Assembly (NCBI GenBank): GCA_030062745.1
Contig: CP099848.1
Span: 8,701,501-8,765,500, forward strand
DNA from: Capitulum mitella
Taxonomy: Eukaryota; Arthropoda; Thecostraca; Pollicipedomorpha; Pollicipedidae
Direction: 5' to 3'
DNA: 64,000 bases
In this document: one piece after another, positions 35,885 to 48,149 of the stretch
Layout of the letters: every line of letters starts with the position of its first letter
How positions within the stretch are numbered: the first letter of the stretch is position 1
Notes under the pieces: generated by a model
Seen by the model: the letters and a program-made list of their open reading frames with translations, nothing else
Told to the model about the DNA's origin: nothing
The model's database searches: none
Translations under genes and position numbers: made by a program

Positions 35885-37103
35885 TTAACCCGCGCACGAC
35901 CGTCGGTCCGTCCCGAACATCGGCGATTGGGGGGGGGGGGGCAGTGGACTGCCCCCCTCTAACTCACGAACGGTTGGTCGCACGATAAAAATAAGCATAC
36001 CGTTGGAAAGCCTGTGACGAGTAGAGCTCGAAACTGGTCTCATTTTTAGTTTTAGATGATATGTAAGCCAATGTACGCCCTATATATGTTTTCTCATAGC
36101 CGACTGCATGAGACGGAGCAATGGTCTGAATCTCAAGGGCTGTGACTCATAACGCATAGGTAAAGGCACCAGCGCACAAGTAAATGTCCACGGATGCCAA
36201 TACACGTCTAATTTCCTCAGATTTGTTCAATGTATACGCCGAAACGTTGAGTTAAAGACACCGTAATTCTCCCGTCAGCAGTCATTGTGCGCCGCTGCCG
36301 TATGCAGTACCAAATTGACGAGAACTAATTTTAGCGTTCCTCGCGAAAAAAGATGATCTATGTAAATTTTATTGATCTTTGTGGTTCTTGTGATGGTTTC
36401 TCATGCTTAAATTTTGGAAAAATTGATTAGTTGCCAGTCTACAAAGTTGGCGGAGCTTTATTCGCGAGAGCCTGCTTATTTGCAAAATATGCTACTTTTT
36501 GAAACTTTTTGAGGTTCCTGGTATTAATCACGTCTGTGCGAGCTATTTCTGTCATTTTCTACCCATTCTGAGTAATTCATCGTCGATTTTGACAGTGGTA
36601 CATTTTGGCCCACTACAGTTATTCGTGACCTGACCTCAGGTCAATGGCTGGAAGTCACTGATACTTTGCCTAATGACAGTAAGTAGATGTCTGCTTCACT
36701 CCACACTAAAAATGTTATGGAATATTCTGTCAATTCCCGAAAAAACGGCGATATGTCTTAAAAATCGGCTTGACCTCAGGTCATTGACCCGGAAAATTCA
36801 GAAAAATCTGATGTAGCACATTTGTTGCATCTATCACCATCACCAACCCCTGAAAGTATTATTGAGACATCTTGTTTTGCGAAAAAGTTAGAGGGCGCTA
36901 AACTTTTTTTAACATGGGTCTGTTTGACCTGATCTAGGTCAGGCACCTGACCTGACCTGAGGTCAAAATTTTAATACGAGACGTAAAATTAATGGAGCAA
37001 AAGGTACACAAAGTTTCGTGACTCTGTGTTTGTTGGTTCTCTCGCAATCCCAGAAAAACCTCAGGGGGGGCAGTTAACTGCCCCCCAGTCGGGGACGGGT
37101 TAA
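35885..37103 (+). mobile_element. TTAA-flanked piggyBac-type MITE family A, copy A2
   Basis: The body 35889-37099 (1211 bp) is colinear with A1 at about 95 percent identity by eye, with the same start (CCCGCGCACGACCG) and end (CGGGGACGGG). TTAA lies at 35885-35888 and 37100-37103. The high identity to A1 suggests recent or repeated activity of an autonomous relative. It lies in the MRPL39 intron 34627-37536. Subterminal G/C hairpins are at 35929-35957 and 37064-37086. Confidence 0.9.
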
Positions 37104-37536
37104 GTTTCGTTGGTTAAGGGCGACTCGGTGCCCGTCGCCCTCTCCCCCCTCCGCTCCGCCATCTTTGCTGGTGGCAGTGTGTAGCCTGTAATCATGATAT
37201 CGTGTAGCCTGATTTGCCTCATTTTGATACCTAAGCTACGATCCAGACACTTTAACGCTGGCTCTGGGTACGTTATCGTCACCGCCAACGCGGCGCCACA
37301 GTCACCAGCGTTTGACCGTATTTCGCCTGGTGCAGGTTCGAGACAAATCTTTTCCCGTGAATGATTCGTACAGTGATGTTTCAGAACGCACCTCACAGGC
37401 AAATGCCATCCGCGGGCAGCGTGATTTAGGACTACGCCTCTTCAGCTTGCAGCCCTGTGGCATGCAATGTGGCCAAGTGTGGTAGCCTGGCGCCCGATAA
37501 CTGCATTCCGCTCACGTCTGGCTGACTGTTCGGCAG

Positions 37537-37675
37537 GAGAGTGCGTGACCGTGTACCGGCTTGGCGAGCACGTTGACCTCAGCCGGGGCCCGGTCATCTC
37601 GCACACCGGCCTGCTTGGCCGCTGCTCCATCTGCGCCGTGCACAGGATTGAGGCCGACTGCGGCCCGCTGTACAG
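37537..37675 (+). CDS. MRPL39: MRPL39 internal exon
   Basis: After acceptor CGGCAG (37531-37536) the exon completes a Gly codon with the previous exon and reads ECVTVYRLGEHVDLSRGPVI, then SHTGLLGRCSICAVHRIEAD and CGPLYR. The mL39 block VxxxRIGDFxDxSxGPxIxxTxxxxxxxVxxVH is recognisable. The donor GTCAGC at 37676 leaves phase 2, which pairs with the G at 38316 to give Arg. The 640-base intron that follows holds the CT/CA microsatellite. Confidence 0.94.
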
Positions 37676-37794
37676 GTCAGCTGCGGCTGCGGACGGCGGC
37701 CACGGTGGCGCTGCAGAGGCGCAAGGTTCCGGGTCAGATTTTGGACATGGGCTCGGCACGTCCGTTTGTCGCGCGCGGACCGGAATCCTCTGTC

Positions 37795-38172
<378 letters not shown>

Positions 38173-38315
38173 GGAAAGCACGCACGCAGCCCCGTCCTGT
38201 CCAGTCCTCTCAGTTGCGTCCTGCCTCGTTCTGTCAACCTCGTCCTTTCCAGGCTGGTGTTCCTGTGGTTCTTTTCCGGCTGCCGGCCTCACTGTGTGCA
38301 CTCTTCCTTCGGCAG

Positions 38316-38436
38316 GTTTCAGGGCGTGGCACTGCCCAGTGAGCTGATGCTGAACTACTTTGCATACGGCCTGTTGGAAGAGAGGGCGCGCCAGCCGGTC
38401 AGTAGAGCCATGTTTAAGGGCCATTACCTTGGCTAG
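38316..38436 (+). CDS. MRPL39: MRPL39 terminal exon with stop codon
   Basis: After acceptor TCGGCAG (38309-38315) the frame gives RFQGVALPSELMLNYFAYGL and then LEERARQPVSRAMFKGHYLG, ending with TAG at 38434-38436. The C-terminal mL39 block RFQGVSLPxxLxxxxxxxxxLxERAR is clear. No canonical AATAAA signal is evident in the first few hundred bases of the 3' region, so the transcript end is not set. Confidence 0.94.
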
Positions 38437-38439
38437 CGA

Positions 38440-39735
38440 AGCATTTTGATGTTCTTGTTTGTTGCACAGGTGAAGTGAATCACGTTCATGTTCCTATTGG
38501 AATCCTTCGGCGTGATCTGGGCGGCGGCGGCCGATTCTCACACAGTGCGGTTCGGTCGAGTTCCACACAGGTTTCCCGTTTGGCTTGTGTCTCGTGCATC
38601 CTCCGGACTCACTTCGAGTTCTTTGTCGTGTGATCATCTCCTGGTCTGCCTTAAAGTTTCATCTTAAAAATTTTGGACAGTTCAGCACAATGTTTTGTTC
38701 GTCTGAGCGCATTTTAAAGATCTGCTGATATTTCACTGAGCTGCTTTTCTGCACTTGCCGTCTCGACCGACTTGCACTCAGAGATTATTTGTCGTGTATA
38801 GAGCACGTGTCAGTTGGATTGTCGATTGTCAATTGTCACTGTGAATTGCGAGGGCACGGGAAGCGGGGCATGAGAGTCAGCCCCCCCCCCATACTTTTTC
38901 GGGATTTAACTTTGACCCCGTAGGCGTTGACTGGAAAGAATTAACCCAAAATATTTCTTTGCCCCCCCAGCTCCCCCCCCCCTATTTTTGGCTGCCAGTT
39001 TCTGCCGGTTAGAGCTGGTGGCAAGAATTGATTTGAGCCGACCGCCGCCGACCGCGATCTGTGAAAAGATGCCGCGGCTGTGGCCGGTGCCTGAGCTGAA
39101 CGGGTGGTCCTCTCTGCAGAGTGGGCTGCGCGTGCCGACGCCGCCGGCTGCCGAGAGGCCGGCAGCGGCCGCCTGAGAGCTCCCTGACTTGCAGCATTGC
39201 GGCATCTCGGCCGCGCCGCCCGCGGGCCAGTTTCACCGCTGACGGCGCCGTTGCAGACGGGGCGTCGGCACCGTTGCTCCGACCTCGGTCTTGCCGGCCG
39301 CCCGCCGTTTGTGGTATCTGCCCGCCAGCGGCCTCCGTCTATAGCGTGGCGATGACGTGCTCTGAAGTGATGATCAGCGAATATGTGTGAAGCCTGTGAA
39401 ATGCATGGATTGGAATCGTTCTCATCCGTGGGAACTTGCACAGCGATTATGACCGATTGGGGCTTCTCGAAACAAAGTGGAGCGGTTTGCCGTGGGTTTT
39501 CTTTTCCTTGTCAGAGCGCGGGAATATCCCTGAACATATGACCGAAATCGCAGGGCTTTTGCTAACCTGGAATCATAACACAAAGTAATAACACAATCAT
39601 AACAACCTGGTCATAACAACACAACAACAGAACGACCTGGAGTAATAACACAATGACGGGTAAATTACAGTCCAACTATTCACAGACGAAACACATTGGA
39701 CATAAGAAATAAAAACTGGGAGTCGGTTGGTCAAG
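38440..39735. other. 3' flank of MRPL39 with a GC-rich island
   Basis: AT/GC mixed sequence with a CpG-rich patch at 39020-39310. Several overlapping frames open there on both strands, none with a recognisable domain or supporting splice sites. It could be a promoter-type island or a transposon edge. C/G-runs at 38881-38890 and 38964-38981 resemble the hairpin class but are incomplete. Confidence 0.35.
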
Positions 39736-39739
39736 CGTC

Positions 39740-40250
39740 AGCAATCGCCAGCAAGCCGAAGCACATCTGCCGTTCGAATCTGGTCACGCCAGACAAGCGA
39801 CATGGCAGTTTGTGCGCAAAGAAGGAGGCTGGCACGGGGACAAACTCCCGAGTCAGAGCGCTGTGCTCTGCGGCTTTGCGGTAGACAAACGACCTCTCCC
39901 CACAGCTGATCCCCGTATGCGGGGGAGATTGCGAAGGTGGCCTTGTCTCGTGCTGAGAAAATGCGCCTCACGTTCGGCGTTTGTCGTAGCCGTAGCTCGG
40001 CGCTCGTGTAAAACAACGCAGCCAAGGACAGTACAGCGGACCTTGTGGAGCATGCCCAGGATGTGGAGTTGGAGCATGGCAGAGGACGTGAGCCAGCGCA
40101 GGCTGTCCCGCACGGCTGAGGTAAGGTCCAGCTTTCTCTTGCCGGAGATGACACGGGCTGCGAAGTTTAGAACTGTTTTGATTGCCGCCAGGTTCTCAGA
40201 TCCGTTTCCACAGACAGTGAAACAATAGCGGACGCGAGAAAGAACTATAG
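39740..40250 (-). pseudogene. LINE reverse-transcriptase tail fragment, minus strand
   Basis: The minus strand reads VRYCFTVCGNGSENLAAIKT, then VLNFAARVISGKRKLDLTSA, VRDSLRWLTSSAMLQLHILG and MLHKVRCTVL. Further down come STRQGHLRNLPRIRGSAVGR and related tail text, frame-shifted. This is the region after the RT thumb in non-LTR retrotransposons, with the NFAARV and LxWL marks. It is 5' truncated and broken, lying 1.3 kb downstream of MRPL39. Confidence 0.72.
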
Positions 40251-40559
40251 CTGATACTAGGACGGGATGGTGTCTGGCTGGAAGTAACGACGGAGGTTGG
40301 GATGCGGGTCAGGATTACGAAACATTTCTGTTCATTTCGTGATTCGTGATCATTCGTGACACAGCACCGAAGTTCAGGCATTGCCTGACGTTGCGTTTGT
40401 CGCGTATCGTAACCTGCGTGCTTTATTGTAAGTTACCATTAGTTCGACAGTAAAATAATGATACGAGGACGAAATGGTCGCCCCGATCCGGAAAATTGGC
40501 GTCATAGCCCCCGTTGCAAAGCTGGTGAGTAGCATCTTCTGGGGTTAACTGGCTGTGCT

Positions 40560-41550
40560 CGTGTATCCGTGTATGCAGCTCTGATCTGCCTTTTGCTTGT
40601 CTCTGATGCATTTGTGTTTGATTGTCTAGGGTTCATGATATCGTACTTAAAAATAAACCAGTGGCGCCAGACTTTCATTTCGGGAAGGGCACAGAGGTCG
40701 GACAAGGCCCCCTCCCAACTGGGCTCCATAAGAGCGAAAAAACTTCGGATTTCACTCTTACCCACTCCCGACAGGCGACATCTCATTCTGCTCGATCATT
40801 CCATGTCTCTTTCTTCATTGCAAATGAAGTCGCTAGTTTTGCCGATTGTTACGGCAGAAATATTCCTTTCCAGACTGGTCATGCTGACTTCAGCAAAAAC
40901 GTAAGGACAGACTGTCCATCCAACCATCCGAGATATAAGCGTTATCCAAGGAACCATTTAGCCATCAGCATAGAACACCACAACATTCCGCACAACGTTT
41001 GGTTATGATTAATGAATTAATCGTGGCTACCGTATCAGGGAGATACCGCTCAAAATGCCTGGAGCTCGTTACCCAGAGAAAAGTGAGTGCGTTGTAGGGA
41101 AACAACAAGCGTACGCAGAGATCACGGCGGGATTTTAGTTCCTCCCCTCCCCGGATTTGTCCGCATTCTGTGACATGTGATATTTGTAATGATTTGTGAT
41201 ATGTGATGTGATTGTGATGTGATACGTGACATGTCATGTGATTTATGATATGTGCCAGCAGCTAACATGAGTTTCGGCCTCTGGGTCCTTCTGACTTGCT
41301 GAATGCATTCCGCAGAAAAATCGTCGGTAGATCTCTATGGGCCAATTTGGTTGGATGGCCAGCCACAAAGACATAGTGCGCTCGCGAGAAAGAGAGGGAG
41401 CCCCTCCCAGTCGAAGACAAGAAAAACTGGGGAAAAAATATTGATCCAAACTTACTCATTTATACAAAAATGTAATTTCTGGCCTGTAAAGCAGTAGTGC
41501 ACAGACTGCTACCATCTTTTTGAGACCATATATGTTCCTTGTTGAGGATC
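40560..41550. other. Interval without a supported gene
   Basis: A 128-codon + frame at 40622-41008 has no recognisable motif and no repeat partner in the window. A run of GTGATATGTGATGTGATTGTG-type short repeats lies at 41175-41250. Confidence 0.4.
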
Positions 41551-41556
41551 AAGTCC

Positions 41557-42430
41557 TTAACCCTATTCCCGGAGGGCTAGACGGTATGGTCGATTCCCAG
41601 CAGGTGGGTGGGGTGGATTCGGCACCCCCCGAGATTTCGAGAACTACACATCCGATTTCATCGCAACAAACGGCAATCGATTTACCATGACGTAAACTAC
41701 ATTTTTATGAAAATAAACTTTGAAAATTTTGAAAGGAGTGCATACGAGGGGCAAAGATGTCAAAATTAGGGGTATTTTTGGACTTCTTTATAACTCCATT
41801 GTTTATGAACCGATTTCGATGAAATTGACATGAATCAAGAGATTATGGATAGGACTTTTACCATTGGTACACACATTTGAAATTTTGAGAAATTCATAGG
41901 CGTTCACAGGGTTTAAAAAACGGGAGGATTGGTTTTTTAACAACTGAATGAATATAAAAAAATACAAAAAGGTGTTTTGAAAAACACTTTTTTGGCTTCT
42001 GCTAGTCATGTTATACTACAGAAATACAGGTCACACTACAATGTTTGTATAATGTTAGCATAGGCGGTGCCAGGGACATAAAAAAGGGGGAGCTGTCATA
42101 GTCACATGTTCTTCAGACCAGCTTGTGGCCTTTGACCTTAAATGACCTCCAGTGGCATTGGAGTTACTTGGAATGATCTCGTGTGCATTTGAAATTATCT
42201 GTAAATGTTATCAATCATTTTAATTCACTCTATTTCAAAAATCCCATTTTACGGCTATTGTGATATACAGCACGCGCACTGACATTTTAGGTCATAGCTC
42301 CGTGACCTGACCTGATATCAAGCTGAAACTTGATACAGAAGTACAGGGCACCCTGTTTAGCCACATATACTCCAGGATTGGCATTTGAAAAGAATATCGC
42401 CGGAATAATTGCTATAAAGCCTATTGCCGT
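41557..42430 (-). mobile_element. TTAA-flanked MITE family B, truncated copy B2
   Basis: After TTAA at 41557-41560 the text CCCTATTCCCGGAGGGCTAG is the reverse-complement right end of copy B1 (55423-56635). Homology in reverse order continues through the GTCCCTGGCACCGCC-type block (42070) and the GACCTGATATCAAGCTGAAACTTG-type block (42300) to about 42430, then stops. About 350 bases of the far end are missing. No coding capacity. Confidence 0.8.
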
Positions 42431-42552
42431 TCTGGAATAATTGCCCTTCAGAATGATGCTAGAACTCAGAGGTCTGACGTGGCATAGACAAAATGCAGCT
42501 GAAAAAGATATTTAAAAGTATGGGCTAAACTTGTGTTTTTAATTAGGGATGT

Positions 42553-42583
42553 ACACACAGACAGAAGTAACCTGTCTGTGTGT
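42553..42583. repeat. 12-bp-stem hairpin
   Basis: ACACACAGACAG (42553-42564) and its exact complement (42572-42583) enclose a 7-base loop. Confidence 0.85.
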
Positions 42584-42712
42584 GCGTCTTTCCCCAAGTA
42601 TGGTGTTCTCATCAGATTTGGGACACTTTATTTTGCCACTTTTGAATTACCTGCTTTCTGAATAAATTTTTTGCGTCGCGCATCAACTGGGAAAATAAAC
42701 TCTAGCTAAGCG

Positions 42713-42780
42713 ATATATATATATATATCGATATATATCGATATATATATATATATATATATATCGCTATATATATATCG
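42713..42780. repeat. ATATATCG-type microsatellite
   Basis: Imperfect TA run with periodic CGATAT units. Confidence 0.9.
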
Positions 42781-42918
42781 TACCATGAGTTCGAAACGGA
42801 GGTTAACATTTCTAACCGACATGGCCCACCCATGTTGGCCTAAGAACGCTCATCCTTTTCCAGAACGGAGCAGTGAAAAGATTACGCAAAACAGTTTTGA
42901 GCAAGCGCACTCGCGACG

Positions 42919-43630
42919 TTAACCCGACACCGCCTGGGGTGTGTCAAACAGGGCACCCTCCTCGGCTTTTCGCAAATAACTTCTGAACCGTTAAAGCCAG
43001 CCCATCCAAACTTTCACTGCCTGTCTTTGGTAAACCACTGCATTCATGCTTTCGTCGATTCGGACGGTGGCGCGAACGTGCTTTGTTTTTTGACAATTTT
43101 CGCGAATATAATGCATGGATTGTTTGAATCTACACAGGGCGGTCCCAAAAGGACGGACAGCCTTTACATGTCGACATAAGAGGTCATGTTTGGCCACATG
43201 CATGATGACAATTGGACTGATTTGCATTGTAAGTGGTAGAGGTGGTTGCCGCTGACCTTCCCCATCGTCCAAGCCAGACAAACAAAGCTGTTTGCGCCTC
43301 TTGGCAAGGCTCACCAAATACAACGTGAGGTCATGTCAGGTTACGTCATAGGCATACGTCAAAGTGAAATGAAACTCAGCATTGTCTGTGGAAGATCGTT
43401 CGGTAACAGCAGAGAAAAATCATTGTTCCTAGTCAGAAGAAGATTAGGTTGACCGTGATCCGACATTTTTTAACATTTTGGCATGCTTCTGATGCAGAAG
43501 ATGGTGACCTTTCGTTTGATACCAAGTTGAAGGCTCTAAGATCAGTTTTGCCGATGATATGATGCACGAACCGGTGCCAGTTTTTCCGACATCGTGTTAC
43601 GTGACATGTGACGTCATCAGCCACATGACC
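42919..43630 (+). mobile_element. MITE family C, copy C1
   Basis: TTAA at 42919-42922 precedes CCCGACACCGCCTGGGGTGTG. The order of blocks matches 13401-14600, including the final block near 43560-43620 (GATGCACGAACCGGTGCCAG-type text followed by GTGTTACGTGAC). It stops where the minisatellite at 43640 begins, so the right end is missing or replaced. Non-coding. Confidence 0.6.
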
Positions 43631-43639
43631 AGGGACAAC

Positions 43640-44520
43640 AACGGCATAGGGGTCCCTGGAATGGCATAGGAGACCCGAATGGGCCTCACGGACCCGTGTG
43701 CAAAGCTGAGGGTCGCTGATGCAGATGGAGGGCCTCCGGCAAGGCTAATGAGACCCTGAGATGGCAAGATGATCTCTAAGATAGATAGAACGGCCCTGGA
43801 ACTCTCCAAGGGTCTCCGACCGCAAGAAGGCCCCCAACACGGCGAAACTTAAATAGATCCAAGCCCATAGAGGGACCCTTAATGGCCTGCAGGGGACCCC
43901 ATCCAGTCCGTAGTTCCCCCTGCCAGCCTGTGCGGGCCCTTGCAAGCCTGTGGGAGGCACCCTGCCGGCCTGTAGCGGCCTCTGCCGGCCTGTAGGCCTC
44001 CCTGCCGGCCTGCACGAGCCCCTTGCCAGGCCCCCTACCGGCCTTTTGGGTCCCTAACGGCCTGTAGGGCCGTTACACCTGCCGGTCTGTAGGGCTCCCT
44101 GCCGATCTGTCTATCTGTCTTACAGGCAGGCCCTGCCGGCCCTTACAGGCAGGCAGGGCCCCATAGAACGGCAAAGGGTCCCTCCACAAGCCAGCAGGGG
44201 CCCCTGCCAGTCTTCGGGGTCTCTGCTGGCTTGTGGAGGGACCCTCTGCCGTTCTGTGGGGTCCTGCCGGCCTGTAAGGGCCAGCCTCCCATTTGCTTCT
44301 GCTGGCCCCTGTTGGCATGACGAGGCCCCTTTTGACAGGCAAGGCTCCTTGCCGCCGCCTGTAGGGACCCCTGCTGACCTATGGAGGGACCCATTCTGTT
44401 ATATGGGACCCTGCCGGTCTGCAAGGTCGGAAAGAGTCTCCTGCTTTGCTGGCCTGTGGAGAGGCCCCCTGATGTGAAGAGGAGCCCCCTGATAACCTGT
44501 AGATATACTCATAGGTAACG
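43640..44520. repeat. GC-rich minisatellite array, block 1
   Basis: Degenerate units of roughly 20-35 bases, such as GGGCCCCTGCCGGCCTGTAG, with GGCAAGATG and CCCAACACGGC variants. The first 240 bases (43675-43915) are homologous in direct orientation to 62145-62385. The long overlapping frames on both strands arise from the repeat. Confidence 0.8.
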
Positions 44521-44801
44521 GCTCACCATTGGTCATGCACCCCACCCCTGAAATTTTGGGCCGGGTTTACCCTTGTGCGAGCCTCTTGTGAAATGGTCTG
44601 TTAATATTTTTGTCCAGGGGCCCACATGAAGAGAGGGGGCCCGCCGCTACGTGAGGACCCCCTCGCCCAGAAATTCTTGGCTGGCTGCACCCCTGTCCCC
44701 GGGTGTGTTAGGCGAGCTTCTGGCACAGAAAATGTCTCCCAATGACTGCCAGCGAGGCCCCTCAAGCGCTAACAAAGACCCCTGATACGGCTAGAGGGGC
44801 C

Positions 44802-45998
44802 TTAACCTGCCCCCGACTGGTGGGAAGCGGTTGCCCCCCCCTACCCCAGGTTTTTTCAAGACTGCGAAACGACGAACAAACACAGCGCCTTGAAACTTTG
44901 TGTACCTTTCGCATGGTCATTTTTACACCTAATTTCAATTTTTTTTACCTCAGGCCAATTAATGGGTCCGACCTGGATTAGTTCAAGTGGACCTATGTCC
45001 AACAAAGTTTAGCGCCTTGTGACTTTTTCGCAAAACATGATCTCAATAAAACTTTCAAGGGTTAGAGATTTTGATACATGCAATACATCTGCTATCTCGG
45101 ATTCTTCAGAAATGTCCGGGTCAATGACCTAAATTCAAGCCCGTTTTCAACATAAGCCGACATTTTTTTTCGAAAATTCACGGATTTTTTACGACAGTGT
45201 CAGTGTGGGGAGATGCAGACATCTAGTTTCTGTCAATGGGAAAAGTTTCAATGACTTCCGATCACTGGCCTGAGGTCAGGTCACGAATAACTGTTATGAG
45301 TCGAAGTGCACTGCCATCAAAATCGGCGATAAATGACTCAGATTGGGTAAAAAACGGCAGAACTGGCCCGCACAGGTGCGAATAATACCAAGATGTTCAA
45401 AAGTTTTGAGGAATTGCGAATTTTTGAAATAAACAGGTTCTCGCAAATAAAGCTCCACCAATTGTGTAGAATGATAAACGCTGATTTTTTTCAAAATTTT
45501 AGCATGAGGTGCCATCACAAGAATCAGAAGGATCAAGAAACAATACTTGGAAAGGCATATTTTGCGGAAATAAACGAGCGCCAAAAATAGTTCCCGTTAA
45601 TTTCATACATCCGCCTATGGTGCCCGTCGTGCAGTGGTGCGGAAATCGCCGTCACTTTGACTCAATGTTTCCACGAGTATATTGAAGAAATCAGAGCCTG
45701 TCCGCTGGTGCTTTTATCTAGACTTTATTAGTCACAGTCCTTGAGGTCCAGGCCGTTTCTCGGTCTCATGCAGGCGGCTATGAGAAAACATATGTGGGGC
45801 GTAAATGATTTTCATATCCCCCAAAACTAAAGATGAGACCAGTTACGAGTTCTACTCGTCACAAGCTTCCCAACGGTTTGCTTACTTTTATCGTGCGACC
45901 AGCCGTTCGTGAGTTGGAGGGGGCGGCCAACCGCCCCCCCCCCTTCCCCCTCCCCGTCGGGTGTGCATGGTGCCGACCGACAGTCCGGCGTGGGTGAA
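44802..45998 (-). mobile_element. MITE family A, copy A4
   Basis: TTAA at 44802-44805, then CCTGCCCCCGACTGG, the inverted family A right end. The body to 45994 (1189 bp) follows A1 in reverse with more divergence than A2. The far flank reads TGAA, a one-base decay of TTAA. A G-run/C-run hairpin is at 45917-45943. Non-coding. Confidence 0.78.
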
Positions 45999-46079
45999 GA
46001 GTACCAGAAATACCTCATGTAACAGAAAACACAGTCAGGGAGACCACCGAAGACGTTCGTAGGGCCCATGACACTACAC

Positions 46080-46545
46080 AGGAACCCTGAAATCGCCAAA
46101 ATATCTTTTATACCTTCCAGAGAGCTCTTGAGTCGGCAAAAATGTTCCCCAGAAACGACAAGAGGGGAACCTAAGACAACAGGTTTACTGAGACGACAAA
46201 ACGGGCCCCGAAACTACTTAGCCTTGAGACGTCCAGACAGCTCCTGAAACGGCTAAAGGACCTGAAGCATTGCCAGAAGCACCTCTGTCAAGGCAGAGAG
46301 AAGCTTTTCGACGGACCTTGTTACTACCTGAGGGGTTTCTTAGACAGCGAAAATTCCCCAGGGACGACAGGAGGGAATCCGACATGGCTTAATGGCCCCT
46401 AAAGCTGCCAGATGGGTCCATGACACTGCCCGAAGTGTCCCTGAAACTGCCAAAGGAGCGCTTGAGACGTCCCGAGGGACACACGAAACTGTAAAAGGAG
46501 CCTGAGACCACCAGAGGACCCTGGCAGGGCAGACGGCCCGAGACC
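46080..46545. repeat. Degenerate about 30-bp minisatellite array, block 2
   Basis: Units resemble CCTGAAACGGCTAAAGGACC with variable ends, repeated about 15 times at 28-33 base spacing. Similar units appear near 61950-62100 and, in opposite orientation, at 63710-64000. Confidence 0.7.
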
Positions 46546-46579
46546 ACCCGTTGTGTGCCCACTCGGAGCTTCACACTCG

Positions 46580-47534
46580 CCGGCCTCCGGGGTCCAGACC
46601 GTGTCTGAAGTCGATCCATCGGGACGATGCAGCTTCGGGTACACTCGAGGGGAGCGCTGAGCTCTTACCCCCGTAGCACCACATCGGATATCCGACTTCC
46701 AGCCGCAGGTGAGAGTGAGTGTGACTGCCGCGGCGTCCGGCTCCCAGCGCTGACGAGCGGCACCTGTCGACGGACTCCGGGACTGTCCGGCGACCGCGGC
46801 GGCCGCGGCTGCGGCTGGCCTCGCGCCGCGGGCGGCTGCTGCGCCGACGACGCATGGCCGAGTAACGGTTGTCCTCGTTGCAGCTGAAACACCCGCGGCC
46901 GGCTTTGCATGCTCGATCTTTGCACAATCGACGCAGAATCGATCGATGCTGACTTGCATAATCGATCTTCGGCGTGTAGTGCCGCGCCGCACGGCCCGCA
47001 TTTGCCGGTGCATGAGTCGGCTGACCTGCCGCGGTCACCGGACTGCCGCGGCCGGCTGCTATCCCGCTTGTTTCGAGATACCTTGGTCACGAACGACTGC
47101 ACCGCGCCATGAATAGCAGAGCTATTGTGGGCCGAGTTTTCAGGCGCGCGAGGTATGTCGACGGCTGTCTGGAGAGCGAGGTCTGGAACCTCCAGCATCC
47201 GGCGCCTCGCCTCTGCATCCCGCGTTCCTGCGACGAGATGATCCCGGAATCGGTCGTCCAGGCACTCGAGGCAGAGATCACAAAAGGAAGCGATCTCTCT
47301 CAACGCACAAAGGTAGTCGTCCACCGATTCACCGGGCTCCTGAACACGGGTGTTGAAATCCCGACGGTCGATCACGACGTTCCGCTGACGGCGAAGATGC
47401 ACGCGCATCGCCGTGATGACCGCCTCCATTCCGGCGTCGTCAGGCACCTGAAGACCGAATCGGACCACCCGAGCCCAATCGTCGACCATAATGGCCAACA
47501 GAGCGGCCCTGTGCCACGTGCGAGAAGTCGTCAA
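46580..47534 (-). pseudogene. Ty3/gypsy-type retrotransposon gag remnant
   Basis: The minus-strand 289-codon frame has the gag core: a WARVVRFGLQ block, a central RRDFNTRVQEPGESVDDYLC motif (the F.xRxQ.xGEsvdxyl.xLr box), RFRDHLVAGTRDAEARRRML and LALQTAVDI. Downstream are Cys/His-rich residues that in other frames resemble zinc knuckles (CGPCGAALH, FCVDCAKIEHAK). The knuckles being split over frames indicates frameshifts. No protease, RT or integrase follows on the minus strand below 46580, where minisatellite starts. No LTR pair was found. A cellular gag-derived gene is an alternative. Confidence 0.7.
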
Positions 47535-47574
47535 TGCCGGTTAGTAGACAGTAACTGACGAATTTATTTGCCAA

Positions 47575-47614
47575 TTTTGGTGATGTTATGCCCATATGGC
47601 ATAACATCATCAAA
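47575..47614. repeat. 18-bp-stem hairpin upstream of the gag remnant
   Basis: An 18-base inverted pair (47575-47592 and 47598-47615) contains GATGTTATGCC and its complement around a 5-base loop, with one G-T pair. It lies 40 bases 5' of the gag start on the minus strand. Confidence 0.85.
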
Positions 47615-48149
47615 AACGTAGCAAAGAAGTCTCCAGAAGCTACGAGGGGCAGAGGGACTTCTGGACCAGATACAGACACGACATTCGAAATAGAGGGAGG
47701 GACGCAGCCGCGTAAAATCCCGCCGTTGTTGTCATATTTTGGCCACTTTGTAGGGGAACAAAACGCCAACATGCCAAATGAGGTAATGTGCTTGATTTCT
47801 TTGGTTATTTTATATGGCAAAAAAAGCGCAAAATTTCTTCAAGTATGTCGGCCTGGACCCGAACAAATCAACGTTTTTTCATATCTGGAGGGCAAAACAG
47901 TGGGGTGGCCTCGGCCGGGAGTGGGGGCCCCGCGCTGGCCATTCCCCCCCAGGCGAAATCCTGGATCCACCCCTGCACCAACCTATCCTGCTTCCTTGGC
48001 CACCGCTGGGCATCCATAGCTATAGAAAAAACAAACCGACGTCATCGAAAAAGACTGCTCGTCCGCATTTGTATGTATGTATCGAAGGCATCCACGCAGT
48101 GGCTATTCTGCCCTCTCGTCAAGATTACAAAAGCGATAATACACAGTCA

